Shown here: one piece after another, positions 10,002 through 18,158 of the stretch
How the letters are laid out: each line of letters begins with the position of its first letter
Position numbering within the stretch: the stretch's first letter is position 1
Source: Paenibacillus alginolyticus DSM 5050 = NBRC 15375
GTDB lineage: Bacteria > Bacillota > Bacilli > Paenibacillales > NBRC-103111
NCBI RefSeq assembly: GCF_000422905.1
Contig: NZ_AUGY01000042.1
Span: 1 to 64,000 of the forward strand
DNA: 64,000 nt
Direction: 5' to 3'
Made by a program: the position numbers and the translations under genes
The notes under the pieces: generated by a model
Seen by the model: only the letters and a program-made list of their open reading frames with translations
The model's database searches: none
What the model was told of the DNA's origin: nothing

Positions 10002-10205
10002 GTGAATATCAGCAACAGTATGATGACTGCGATTAGTGGCGGAGACGCTTTGAAGCAAGCCGTTGGCATTGAGCTTATAAGCAAAGTAAGTGATATGCAA
10101 GCAGCTTCATCTAGTACATTAGTACAGGATTTTACGAAATCCCAACAGCTGGTTACCGCTTCAGCGACACCGCATTTGGGTGGCAATCTCGACATCCGCA
10201 TATAA
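10002..10205 (+). CDS. YjfB-family putative motility protein
   Basis: This 67-residue protein ends with the family signature PHLGGNLDIRI and has an amphipathic helical N-terminal half (ALKQAVGIELISKVSDMQ). YjfB proteins are small, of unknown mechanism, and were named for association with motility. GTG 10002 follows AGAGGAGGAG by about five bases. The frame is open further upstream, but that part is the riboswitch aptamer. Control by c-di-GMP fits a role in the switch between motility and surface life. Confidence 0.75.
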   Translation: MNISNSMMTAISGGDALKQAVGIELISKVSDMQAASSSTLVQDFTKSQQLVTASATPHLGGNLDIRI

Positions 10206-10216
10206 GTTCATAACAG

Positions 10217-10255
10217 AGAAGCTCTACCTTTACGTAAAGGAGAGCTTCTTTTTTT
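10217..10255 (+). terminator. Rho-independent terminator after the YjfB-like gene
   Basis: AGAAGCTCT and AGAGCTTCT pair around an inner TTTACGTAAA palindrome and run into a seven-T tract. Confidence 0.85.
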
Positions 10256-10400
10256 ACTTATAAGAAGTTATATATTTTGGGTTAGGGGGTAAAACAAAGC
10301 TTATTCCCTCCTGATGTTTGTAGAGCGGACGGGCCTAGATAGAGAAACTAGCATGTGAGAGCCTGCATTCAGACTAGATATTATCCCTTGCCCACAGAAC

Positions 10401-10532
10401 TGTTGTATTTTGTGCAACAATCCGGCGGGAATCGCTCAGAAATAGGCGTTTTAAGCCTAAATTGCTGCACGAAATACAACAATAGCAGGCTACTTCGGCG
10501 TAAGAAGGGTGTATTGTTGCACAAAATACAAC
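10401..10532. repeat. Three-copy intergenic repeat with inverted arms
   Basis: The motif TGTTGTATTTTGTGCAACAAT occurs forward at 10401-10421 and reversed, with few changes, at 10461-10482 and again at 10513-10532. The first two copies can form a hairpin with arms of about 20 bases around a roughly 40-base loop. The gap 10256-10718 holds no convincing gene; short open frames here are made of these repeats and lack SD sites. The layout suggests a dispersed intergenic palindromic repeat. Confidence 0.65.
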
Positions 10533-10718
10533 TTGGACTATGGTGTACTCGGGGATTTTCAATTGGCGGGTTCCCAACATGTGGCGGAAGCCTATCTGCA
10601 CTCACGAAAGCTGAATGACTCTAAAATCGAATTTTGGAGTTATGAATAATAGTTATGAATCACAAAACTGCTGAACGACTCTAAACGGCGGAATAATCCG
10701 TGTTTCTTATTCGCCAGG

Positions 10719-11591
10719 TTATCCTTGGGTCAGTTGGTGAATGAATGTTTGCAAAGGCTGAGACATCCACTTTTTGGGGTGAAGCAGCAGCTGAAGGTCC
10801 AATTTTACGTCTGGATGTGAAAAAGGAAGATGAGCTAATTTCCCTTGTTCCAGTTCATCCTGTACGGCAATTTGGGGCAGAAGGGCGATGCCAAGCCCAT
10901 TCATGACGCAGTGTTTAATGGTTTCTAAATTACCGAGCTCAAATCCAATCTGAAGCGGGATAGCATGATCTTTTAGCAACTTTTCAAACATGCCTCGATA
11001 GATGCAGCCCTCTTCTGTAACGATAAATTCGGTTTGCTGAAAATCGGTTAGTTGTATCTGTGTTCGTTTCGTTAGCGGATGCTCAAGCGGTGCCACCAAA
11101 ACTAATGGTTCTTCCCTAACTTTTGTACAAGCAAGGGCGGTATCTGAAGGATAACGATCTAACAGGAGTCCAATGTCATAGTCCCCATCTCTGACTTTGG
11201 TTATGAGGGAAGCCTCACTGTCAGGGAAGAGCTGGATATTCAGTCCAGGGAATTGTTGCTTCAGCACATGTAAATAGGGAGGTAAATAGTAAGCAGCGAG
11301 AGAGTTAATTGTCCCGATCGTCAGTGTTCCGCTGACTTCGCTTGTTATCATTTCTTTGGATTGATCATAGAGGTCAAGCATTTGCAAGACTAGCTTTAGC
11401 AAGCTTTCACCCGGTGCTGTTAATCGAAGCTGACGTCCGTATCTTTCGAAAAGGGGTACGCCATACTCTCGTTCCAGCTTCTGAATTTGCATCGTAATGC
11501 TCGATTGCGCATAGCCCAACTCTTCAGCAGCTCGTGTAAAGCTCTTTCTCCGTGCAACCTCCCGAAAGGTTCGGAAATAGGTTAGATCCAT
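10719..11591 (-). CDS. LysR-family transcriptional regulator
   Basis: The 290-residue protein has an N-terminal winged helix-turn-helix (about residues 1-60, including ARRKSFTRAAEELGYAQSSI) and a C-terminal LysR substrate-binding domain (about 88-285). The start ATG 11591 follows GAGGGG; upstream in-frame codons are not family-like. It is transcribed away from the DapA-like gene at 11715, the classic layout in which a LysR protein controls its divergent neighbour. The inducer is unknown. Confidence 0.88.
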   Translation of the reverse strand: MDLTYFRTFREVARRKSFTRAAEELGYAQSSITMQIQKLEREYGVPLFERYGRQLRLTAPGESLLKLVLQMLDLYDQSKEMITSEVSGTLTIGTINSLAAYYLPPYLHVLKQQFPGLNIQLFPDSEASLITKVRDGDYDIGLLLDRYPSDTALACTKVREEPLVLVAPLEHPLTKRTQIQLTDFQQTEFIVTEEGCIYRGMFEKLLKDHAIPLQIGFELGNLETIKHCVMNGLGIALLPQIAVQDELEQGKLAHLPFSHPDVKLDLQLLLHPKKWMSQPLQTFIHQLTQG

Positions 11592-11610
11592 GGGAACCCC
11601 TCGCTTCATT

Positions 11611-11637
11611 ATCAAAATTTTTGATGAGTCTTATCAT
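11611..11637. promoter_or_regulatory. Likely LysR operator in the divergent intergenic region
   Basis: Two overlapping dyads lie between the divergent genes: ATCAAAA-T-TTTTGAT (11611-11625) and ATGA-gtctta-TCAT (11624-11637). Such A/T-rich dyads between a LysR gene and its target are typical binding sites. Confidence 0.4.
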
Positions 11638-11714
11638 TTATTATAGCTAACTGTGATGCAATGATCCATGCTAAAGTGAATGTACAAATAGATGAGGACT
11701 GGGAGATGATTGGG

Positions 11715-12596
11715 ATGTTAAGAGAGAAAGACTTACATGGGATCTATGTTCCCATTATTACGCCATTTGATGAAGAGTATGAGGTGGATGCAGCCTCTTT
11801 TTATAATCTAGCTTACAATTTATTTCAAGATGAGATAGACGGACTGGTCGTCAATGGAACGACAGGGGAATCTCCGACGATTACAAATGAGGAGATGGCG
11901 ATCTTGTTCGCTACCGCACAAGCAGCTCGTGAGGCTGCGCAAGTAAATGCCTCGATCATTGTAGGTACAGGAACGAATGATACGTTGTCCACGGTGAAAA
12001 AGACGGAAGCTGCTGGGAAATTAGGAGCTGACGCCGTTTTAGTTGTTGTGCCTTATTATAATAAGCCGAGTCAACAAGGGATCATTGAACATTTTCGCCG
12101 GGCAGCCAGCGTTGGTGTGCCTGTCATTTTATATGAAGTACCGCATCGCACAGGCGTGACGTTGGAACTTGATACGGTGCGTACGATACTTGAACTTGAT
12201 GGCGTCATCGGTATGAAAGACAGTACGCCGAACACACGATTGGTGTCTGAGCTTACCCGTCTTGGCTCGAAACCCGTTTTGTGCGGGGAGGATTCACTGC
12301 TTTATGACGCGCTAAGCTCAGGTGCTAAAGGGATTATGAGCGCGTCAGCGAATGTAATGACGGAGCGGTTTGTATCGGTTTATCGCCATTTTGAAGCTGG
12401 ACAGCACGAGATGAGCAAACAGCTATTCGAGGAGTTGCTGCCCCTCATTCGATTGCTTTTCGAAGAGCCGAATCCGGCACCTCTCAAATGGCTGCTTGAG
12501 CAGCAAGGTGTCATTGAATCGGGAACCCTTAGATTGCCGCTTCTTTCGGTGACAGAAGGCTTGCAGAAGAAGTTAGCCGCTTTTTTACAAAAATGA
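11715..12596 (+). CDS. DapA-family aldolase / dihydrodipicolinate synthase homologue
   Basis: This 293-residue TIM-barrel protein belongs to the class I pyruvate-dependent aldolase family of DapA. Visible motifs are NGTTGESPT (about 44-52), YYNKPSQQG with the catalytic Tyr region, YEVPHRTG near 140 and the Schiff-base Lys in GMKDSTPN near 162. ATG 11715 has GGGAG nine bases upstream; ATG 11706 is a weaker alternative. It is probably co-transcribed with the RidA-like gene 13 bases downstream. Its LysR/RidA setting, rather than a lysine operon, suggests a catabolic aldolase; the substrate is unknown. A lysine-pathway DapA cannot be excluded. Confidence 0.8.
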   Translation: MLREKDLHGIYVPIITPFDEEYEVDAASFYNLAYNLFQDEIDGLVVNGTTGESPTITNEEMAILFATAQAAREAAQVNASIIVGTGTNDTLSTVKKTEAAGKLGADAVLVVVPYYNKPSQQGIIEHFRRAASVGVPVILYEVPHRTGVTLELDTVRTILELDGVIGMKDSTPNTRLVSELTRLGSKPVLCGEDSLLYDALSSGAKGIMSASANVMTERFVSVYRHFEAGQHEMSKQLFEELLPLIRLLFEEPNPAPLKWLLEQQGVIESGTLRLPLLSVTEGLQKKLAAFLQK

Positions 12597-12609
12597 GAGG
12601 GAGAGAGTT

Positions 12610-13017
12610 ATGAATCGGACTAGGGTATTTACAGGCTCACCTTGGGAGCCTGTTGTCGGCTATTGTCGGGCAATTCGGGTGGGGAACCGGATCGAAGTTG
12701 CTGGCACAACGGCAATGAAGGATGGTGAGGTCGTTGGCGTTGGTAATCCGTATGAACAAGCAAGGTTCGTCCTCCAGACGATCGAGCAGGCGCTGCAAGA
12801 ACTTGGGGGTCAACTGTCAGATGTGATTCGAACGCGGATGTTTGTAACGGATATTTCGTTATGGGAGGAATTCGGCAGGGCGCATGGGGAGTTTTTCCGT
12901 GACGTGCAGCCTGTAGCAACGATGGTAGAAGTGAAGGCTTTAATAGATCCTTTGTTGTTGATAGAGATTGAGGTAGAAGCTCATTTATATAAGGAAACTT
13001 TGAATGGCTTGAAATGA
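12610..13017 (+). CDS. RidA/YjgF/UK114-family protein
   Basis: The 135-residue protein has the RidA pattern: an N-terminal GYCRAIRVGN strand, AGTTA, EQALQELGGQLSDVIRTRMFVTD and the C-terminal PVATMVEVKALIDPLLLIEIE. RidA proteins hydrolyse reactive enamines/imines made by PLP enzymes or related chemistry. The conserved Arg in IRTRMFVTD is present. Directly downstream of the aldolase gene, it probably clears an imine or enamine product of the same pathway. Confidence 0.85.
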   Translation: MNRTRVFTGSPWEPVVGYCRAIRVGNRIEVAGTTAMKDGEVVGVGNPYEQARFVLQTIEQALQELGGQLSDVIRTRMFVTDISLWEEFGRAHGEFFRDVQPVATMVEVKALIDPLLLIEIEVEAHLYKETLNGLK

Positions 13018-13046
13018 GGCTTTTCATAAGGCTTTAAGTATAAAAA

Positions 13047-13104
13047 AGCGCTTGTCCTCTTAGAAGGCGATTGAAAATCGCGAGTATAAGGGGAAAGCGC
13101 TCTT
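13047..13104. terminator. Bidirectional terminator between convergent genes
   Basis: AGCGCTT followed by a second inner stem pairs with AAGCGCT; A/T tracts flank both sides. It lies between the RidA-like gene and the minus-strand acetyltransferase. Confidence 0.6.
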
Positions 13105-13114
13105 TATTTCCATA

Positions 13115-13621
13115 TTAGCCTACACGTTTACCAAGAATGATGAGGTCGCGCTCGATTCCGTCCAGTTCGGCAATGCCAGGCAGATGGGCCCAATTAGCGA
13201 AGCCAAATTTACGGAAAAGGTGGAGGCTGGGATCGTTATGACCGAAAATGAAGCCGAGAAGCGTCTTCAGTCCCAGCTTTGGACTTGCCTCTATCGCATG
13301 CTCCATCAGGTAACGACCAATACCTTGGCCGCGATAAGCTTCATCGATATAAATGCTGACTTCCGCTGTAGCGTTATAGGCAGGACGGCCATAGAAGGAT
13401 TGAAAACTGAGCCAGCCACAAATGCGCTTGTCGTTTTCCAATACCCATAAAGGACGGAAGTCCGCGGTATGTTCATGGAACCAGCCTTCACGACTAGACG
13501 TGGTCACGGGTTCTGTATCTGCTGTAACCATGCGTCCTTCAATTGTGGAATTATAAATCCGCACAATTTCCGCTAAGTCATCCAAGCTGGCATCGCGGAT
13601 CATTAGGTTGTTCGTACTCAT
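13115..13621 (-). CDS. GNAT acetyltransferase, phosphinothricin-type
   Basis: The 168-residue protein has the GNAT acetyl-CoA loop [10 protein letters not shown] and the pattern typical of the phosphinothricin/methionine-sulfone acetyltransferase subgroup: [20 protein letters not shown] near the N-terminus, then [32 protein letters not shown] and a C-terminal [12 protein letters not shown]. The natural substrate is likely an amino-acid analogue. ATG 13621 is preferred over ATG 13633 because AAAGGG abuts the latter with no spacing. The gene converges on ridA and follows the M20 peptidase gene on the same strand. Confidence 0.85.
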   Translation of the reverse strand: MSTNNLMIRDASLDDLAEIVRIYNSTIEGRMVTADTEPVTTSSREGWFHEHTADFRPLWVLENDKRICGWLSFQSFYGRPAYNATAEVSIYIDEAYRGQGIGRYLMEHAIEASPKLGLKTLLGFIFGHNDPSLHLFRKFGFANWAHLPGIAELDGIERDLIILGKRVG

Positions 13622-13645
13622 GTTAAGACTCATCCCTTTCAGTGA

Positions 13646-15022
13646 TTATTCACGCATTGCGGCAAGCTTCAGCCAGAAACGGCTAATGGTTTCTGTACCT
13701 TTATCCCAATTGACCAAATGAAAATGCTCATTCGGTGCGTGCAGGTTCTCACCTGGCAAACCAAAGCCAAGCAGCACGACGGGGGCGTCTAATACGCGTC
13801 CCAACACCTCAACAATCGGGATTGAACCTCCGCTTCGTGTATATACAGGCCAAGCGCCATAGGTATCCTCATAAGCTTCCGCCGCTGCTACCATGACAGG
13901 CTCGTCGATTGGCGTGATAAAAGGATTTCCGCGCAGCTGGCGGTCTAGAGTCACTTTTACGCCAGGCATTGAAAGGGCACGGATATGATGTTCAACCGCA
14001 TCCATGATTTCTTCGGGGACTTGTGCGGCTGCGAGACGGCAAGCTATTTTAGCACTGGCACGGTTAGGAATGATTGGTTTGATGCCTTCACCCTGAAAGC
14101 CGCCGCTCACGGATGTGATTTCCAAGGTCGGTCTGGAAGTTGTTTGTTCATAGAACGAGAACCCTTTTTCCCCATATAGCGTGTCAACATGTAAGTCCGA
14201 TCGAACCTTATTCGAGTCGGGTTCTACTTGTTTAAATGCTTCACGTTCTTTGTCCGAGAGCTCGATGACGCGATCATAGAAGCCTTTTACCGCTACACGA
14301 CCATCCTCATCATGGAAGGAATTCAGCAGCTTGGATAAAGCGTGAATCGGATTTTGAACAGCGCCGCCGAAAAGGCCCGAATGCAGGTCGCTATTTGCGC
14401 CATCCACCGTAATTTCAAACCCAGCCAGCCCGCGAAGTCCATACATAAGTGCAGGTTTTCCTGGTCCTTGCATCTGAGTATCGGAAAGAACAATGGTGTC
14501 AGCTTGCAATTTATCTTTATACTTTTCCACGAAGGCAGGCAGGTGCTTACTCGCAATCTCTTCTTCGCCCTCAATACAAAACTTCACATTCACAGGCAGA
14601 CTGCCGTGCGTTCGTAAAAAAGCCTCAATCACTTTGGCATAAAGCAGCAGTTGACCTTTATCATCGGTGCTGCCGCGGCCAAATAGCTTGCCGTCTTGAA
14701 TCACAGGCTCAAATGGAGGTGTGTTCCAGAGTTCGAGCGGCTCAGCCGGTTGAACATCATAATGGCCGTAGACAAGTACTGTTGGCTTGCCCGGAGCATG
14801 CAACCAGTCTGCATAAACAACAGGATGTCCCCCGGTAGGCATAATTTCAATGTTCTCAAGACCGGCTTTCTGCAAAGACTGAGCCGTCCATTCTGCGCAG
14901 CGAATCATGTCAGGCTGATGCTCGGCGACAGCACTTATACTTGGAATCCGCAAAAACTGCATTAATTCCTCTATGTGTTGGTCCCTTTGCTCATTCAAAT
15001 AGGTTTTGATCGTTTCTATCAT
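13646..15022 (-). CDS. M20-family dipeptidase
   Basis: The 458-residue zinc peptidase resembles the M20 dipeptidase group (carnosine dipeptidase/PepV-like). Metal-binding motifs visible are VYGHYDVQPAEP (about 90-101), GRGSTDDKG, CIEGEEEIAS and the C-terminal HAPNEHF. The dimerisation domain lies between. The start ATG 15022 is decided by AAGGAG eight bases upstream. It is probably cytoplasmic, with no signal peptide. The 24-base gap to the acetyltransferase gene suggests a two-gene transcript. Confidence 0.88.
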   Translation of the reverse strand: MIETIKTYLNEQRDQHIEELMQFLRIPSISAVAEHQPDMIRCAEWTAQSLQKAGLENIEIMPTGGHPVVYADWLHAPGKPTVLVYGHYDVQPAEPLELWNTPPFEPVIQDGKLFGRGSTDDKGQLLLYAKVIEAFLRTHGSLPVNVKFCIEGEEEIASKHLPAFVEKYKDKLQADTIVLSDTQMQGPGKPALMYGLRGLAGFEITVDGANSDLHSGLFGGAVQNPIHALSKLLNSFHDEDGRVAVKGFYDRVIELSDKEREAFKQVEPDSNKVRSDLHVDTLYGEKGFSFYEQTTSRPTLEITSVSGGFQGEGIKPIIPNRASAKIACRLAAAQVPEEIMDAVEHHIRALSMPGVKVTLDRQLRGNPFITPIDEPVMVAAAEAYEDTYGAWPVYTRSGGSIPIVEVLGRVLDAPVVLLGFGLPGENLHAPNEHFHLVNWDKGTETISRFWLKLAAMRE

Positions 15023-15200
15023 GTTAATTTCTCCTTCTTTGTAAGCCATTTAGATAGTTGCTTCTTTTTAAGTTCCCCAAATGCAAGTAAATTCCTGCAA
15101 ATAAGTAAGGAAGACATACATTTTAAAAGAAAGTTGCACAATGTAAAGAGAAGTAGGTATTATTGGTTAGGTAAATTCTGCTAATGAAGGGGGAAAATTG

Positions 15201-15746
15201 ATGAAACTCTTGGTTAAGACCGAACGAATGTCTTTAGTTATATTGGATCGTTCTTCCGTAGATCTGGTTCTGGATTATGTGATTCGCAATCGAACTTTTC
15301 TCGAACCGTGGGAATTAGAGCGGAATGAAGCGTATTTCACGAAGGATTATCAGGCTGAGCAGTTGGAACAAGAAGCAGTGAAGATCAAGGAAGGCCAGAT
15401 GCTTAAGGTATGGATGCTATTTGAAGAACGTATAGTTGGGTCAATTGCTCTTAGTAATATCGTCAGAGGTGCCTTCCAATCTTGCCACTTGGGCTACCGA
15501 ATGGACGGAAAGCTTCTTAATCGAGGTCTCATGACAGAGGGACTGAAAGCGATCATTCCCTACGTTTTTGATGAGATGAAACTTCACCGCATTGAAGCCA
15601 ATATCATGCCTCGAAACGCGGCGTCCCTGAAGGTCGTTGAGAAGTTGGGCTTTTATGAAGAGGGCTTGGCGCTCAAATATTTACAAATACATGGCGTTTG
15701 GGAGGACCATATTCATATGGTACTGCGCAATACAGCTATGGAATAA
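15201..15746 (+). CDS. RimJ/RimL-type GNAT acetyltransferase
   Basis: This 181-residue GNAT protein shows the subgroup features LEPWE near the N-terminus, the LGYRMDGKLLNRGLMTEGLKA acetyl-CoA segment (split Gln/Arg-X-X-Gly loop replaced by LNRGLMTE), and HRIEANIMPRNAASLKVVEKLGFYEEG. Such enzymes acetylate protein N-termini or small amines. AAGGGGG precedes ATG 15201. Confidence 0.83.
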   Translation: MKLLVKTERMSLVILDRSSVDLVLDYVIRNRTFLEPWELERNEAYFTKDYQAEQLEQEAVKIKEGQMLKVWMLFEERIVGSIALSNIVRGAFQSCHLGYRMDGKLLNRGLMTEGLKAIIPYVFDEMKLHRIEANIMPRNAASLKVVEKLGFYEEGLALKYLQIHGVWEDHIHMVLRNTAME

Positions 15747-15877
15747 AATTCGTGAAAATCACAGAAAAATGTCGAAAAATGTAATCGGAAATAGTCAAAT
15801 CATTTTGCTATCAAGTCACTACTCTAATAGAATTAAGTATTGAGCAGGTACTCATACATCATCATTAGGGGGACTTC

Positions 15878-16501
15878 ATGTTGAATGATTTTGAATCGGT
15901 TGTAAAATCTAGACGATCTGCAAGCAAATTTACGCAAGGGATCGATATTTCACAAAAAGAATTAGAGCAAATTTTTTCCCTGGTTAAGTTTGCCCCATCC
16001 GCTTATAACTTACAGCATGCTAATTATGTTGTTGTCACAGACCCTTTGATGAAACAGAAGGTTTATGAGGCGGCTTACAAACAGTACAAAATTCAGAGCT
16101 CATCCGCAGTTATTGCGGTCCTTGGCGATTTGGAAGCGTATAAGGATTCTGCAAGAATAAATGAAGGGCTTTTCCATTTGGGATTTTTCAGTAAACAAGA
16201 GTTAGATTCTGAAGTAGAGTAAGTGACACATTTCTATGAAGAACGGGGAGAGCCATTCAAGCGAGTTGAAGCGATCCGGAATGCAAGTCTATCAGCCATG
16301 TTATTTATGCTTACAGCGAAAGAGCAAGGTTGGGATACTTGTCCGATGATCGGTTTTGAGGCAGACAAGCTCATTGAGGCGCTTCAATTAGAGGAACGTT
16401 TCGTTCCTGTTATGTTAATTACGATTGGGAAAGAAGATACGACCAGTCAGCGGCCACGCGGTTATCGTAAACCGATTGGTGAGTTTGTGAAATATGTTTA
16501 A
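15878..16501 (+). pseudogene. Nitroreductase-family protein, broken by an in-frame TAA
   Basis: An ATG at 15878 behind AGGGGG starts a nitroreductase reading frame (VVKSRRSASKF, FAPSAYNLQ, the FMN-binding N-terminal half). It stops at TAA 16220-16222. The same frame then continues without a shift as THFYEERGEPFKRVEAIRNASLSAM...GWDTCPMIGFE...ITIGKE to 16501, the C-terminal half of the same fold. The two halves together give a normal length of about 207 residues. There is no SD before the GTG that follows the stop. The gene is therefore a single coding sequence with one nonsense codon, read as recently inactivated, or a sequencing error. It is similar to the B. subtilis MhqN/YodC group. Confidence 0.85.
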
Positions 16502-16507
16502 TTAATA

Positions 16508-16550
16508 AAGACCGTTATTCGCTATCAAAGTGGCGATGAGCGGTCTTTTC
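16508..16550 (+). terminator. Terminator after the nitroreductase
   Basis: AAGACCG...CGC pairs with GCG...CGGTCTT and is followed by TTTTCC. Confidence 0.7.
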
Positions 16551-16572
16551 CTATTTGAGGGATGTACAAGCT

Positions 16573-16658
16573 TAAGAAAAATTTTATTTTTAACCCCATT
16601 TCTTATTAATTAGTTTTCTTTATCCTAGGAGTGAATGAATGGTTAGGAGGAACTAAGG
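16573..16658 (+). promoter_or_regulatory. Promoter-like region, copy A (VanR-type target candidate)
   Basis: The segment AAGAAAAATTTTATTTTTAACCCC, then a T-rich stretch, TATCCTAGGAGTGAATGAATGG and AGGAGGAACT leads into the VanY-like remnant. A diverged copy with the same order and spacing lies at 19280-19361 after the kinase gene. Two such copies flanking a VanRS pair suggest targets of the response regulator. Confidence 0.4.
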
Positions 16659-16908
16659 ATGAAGAAGTGGGTTTTGTGGCTTGTAATACTTTTACTGCTC
16701 GGCTATGGATTTAGTCAGCACAAACTGAAAGTCGTTAACGAGAAATCACCGGAAGAAGAGAATCAACTCAAGAGGTGACTCCTCAAATGAACGAGCTTAA
16801 AGTAACCAAAGATCAGATTTATAAAGGCAATTTGTTGTTGGTCAACAAGGATCATCCGGTACCTCGGCTTATGAATCTCAAGAAGGTGAGAATTGCGTAT
16901 GAAACATA
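16659..16908 (+). pseudogene. VanY-like D,D-carboxypeptidase, frameshifted N-terminal remnant
   Basis: ATG 16659 (SD AGGAGG) starts MKKWVLWLVILLLLGYG, a membrane anchor, and runs 39 codons to TGA 16776-16778. Shifting frame near 16770 continues as NELKVTKDQIYKGNLLLVNKDHPV, which resembles the start of the VanY/D-Ala-D-Ala carboxypeptidase domain. Nothing of the catalytic core follows; the frame ends inside the vanZ start. The gene is thus both frameshifted and deleted. It lies upstream of vanZ and vanRS-like genes, where a VanY would be expected. Confidence 0.6.
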
Positions 16909-17420
16909 AAATAATGTTGAAAGATATTACAATTCAAGTACTATTTACCCTTTATGTGTACACGTTATTCAAAATTATTCTATTTAAGTTCAGCTCAATC
17001 GACCTGACATTTCTCTGGCATCAGCTTAAGATAAGTCTGAGGAATACGGATCATATGAGCAGGCAACTTCAAAAAGGTAATCTGATTCCCTTTAAAGAAA
17101 TATCCAGAACTATTCATGATATCTCGAGTCATGGTCTAATTAACTTGGTTGGGAATATTGCGATATTCATTCCGTACGGAATTCTTCTTGGTTTAATGTT
17201 AAGAAACAAAAAAGTATCATTTATAGGCGCGTTCATTCTTTCATTAGGTTTAAGTCTAATCCTAGAATTAGCGCAGGCCTTTTTCTCTATTGGACGTTTT
17301 GATGTAGATGATCTGATACTCAATTCAAGCGGGGGCTTGTTCGGTTTCATTATTTTCAAATTATTTGCTTTGTTAGTTACTACATCAAGTGCTAACCAAG
17401 CAAGAGGCAGCTCCATCTGA
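16899..17420 (+). CDS. VanZ-family membrane protein
   Basis: The 173-residue protein has four or five hydrophobic segments (about 11-32, 81-100, 107-126, 146-165) and the VanZ features QKGNLIPFKEI, NLVGNIAIFIPYGILLG and the ELAQAF...GRFDVDDLILNSSGG block. VanZ proteins give low-level teicoplanin resistance by an unknown mechanism, and many family members are of unknown function. ATG 16899 follows AAGGTGAG; the TTG six bases earlier is a less likely start. It overlaps the end of the VanY-like remnant. Confidence 0.85.
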   Translation: MKHKIMLKDITIQVLFTLYVYTLFKIILFKFSSIDLTFLWHQLKISLRNTDHMSRQLQKGNLIPFKEISRTIHDISSHGLINLVGNIAIFIPYGILLGLMLRNKKVSFIGAFILSLGLSLILELAQAFFSIGRFDVDDLILNSSGGLFGFIIFKLFALLVTTSSANQARGSSI

Positions 17421-17462
17421 TACAATAAAAAGCAATACGATGGTCATACAGGGGTGGAAGGA

Positions 17463-18158
17463 ATGAAATCGATTACAATTCTGATTGCGGATGATGAGGC
17501 AGAAATTGCCGATCTGATTGAATTGCATTTAGAAAAAGAGGGTTACCGCTGCGTGAAAGTAGCAAATGGGCAGGAAGCTATTGCTGCTATTCAGACGCAT
17601 TCCATTGATTTGGCTATTTTAGATATTATGATGCCCATACTGAATGGCTATGAAGCAACAAGGCAAATTCGGGCTCAGTATCATCTGCCAATCATTTTTT
17701 TAAGCGCAAAAACGACGGACCTTGATAAGATTACCGGATTGGTAAGCGGAGCGGATGATTATGTAACCAAACCGTTCAACCCGATGGAATTGGTTGCTCG
17801 AGTGAATGCTCAGCTGAGGCGTTCCACACAGTTTAATCAACCAAAGCAGGGGGGCAAGCAACCTTTGGAGGCAGGCGGACTGGTCATCTATCCCGAAGAA
17901 CGAACCGTATTCGTTTACGGCAAACCCATTGAATTAACTCCAAAAGAGTTCGATATTTTGTATCTGTTAGCCAGTTATCCAAAGAAAGTTTACAGCGCGG
18001 AAAATATCTTTCAACAGGTCTGGGGCGATGTATATTATGAAGGCAGCAATACGGTCATGGTACATATTCGTACCTTACGGAAAAAGCTAGGGGAAGACGA
18101 TCATAAAAATAAACTGATCAAAACAGTTTGGGGGGTAGGATATACATTCAATGGCTGA
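17463..18158 (+). CDS. OmpR/VanR-type response regulator
   Basis: The 231-residue protein has a receiver domain (1-120) with acidic pair Asp10/Asp11, phospho-acceptor Asp54 in AILDIMMP and the switch Lys in YVTKPFNP near 103. A winged-helix DNA-binding domain (about 135-231) has the ELTPKEFDILYLLA and VMVHIRTLRKKLGED segments. The VanR assignment comes from the neighbouring VanZ and VanY-like sequences. ATG 17463 has GGGGTGG upstream. The last eight bases overlap the start of the kinase gene. Confidence 0.87.
   Translation: MKSITILIADDEAEIADLIELHLEKEGYRCVKVANGQEAIAAIQTHSIDLAILDIMMPILNGYEATRQIRAQYHLPIIFLSAKTTDLDKITGLVSGADDYVTKPFNPMELVARVNAQLRRSTQFNQPKQGGKQPLEAGGLVIYPEERTVFVYGKPIELTPKEFDILYLLASYPKKVYSAENIFQQVWGDVYYEGSNTVMVHIRTLRKKLGEDDHKNKLIKTVWGVGYTFNG

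Noticed and set aside
10355-10618. Open frames on both strands in the 10.4-10.6 kb gap
   Set aside because: They consist of the inverted repeat copies, lack SD sites and show no protein-like composition.
16223-16501. Second nitroreductase half as a separate gene
   Set aside because: No SD before the GTG and it is in frame with the upstream half; a nonsense-split gene is simpler.
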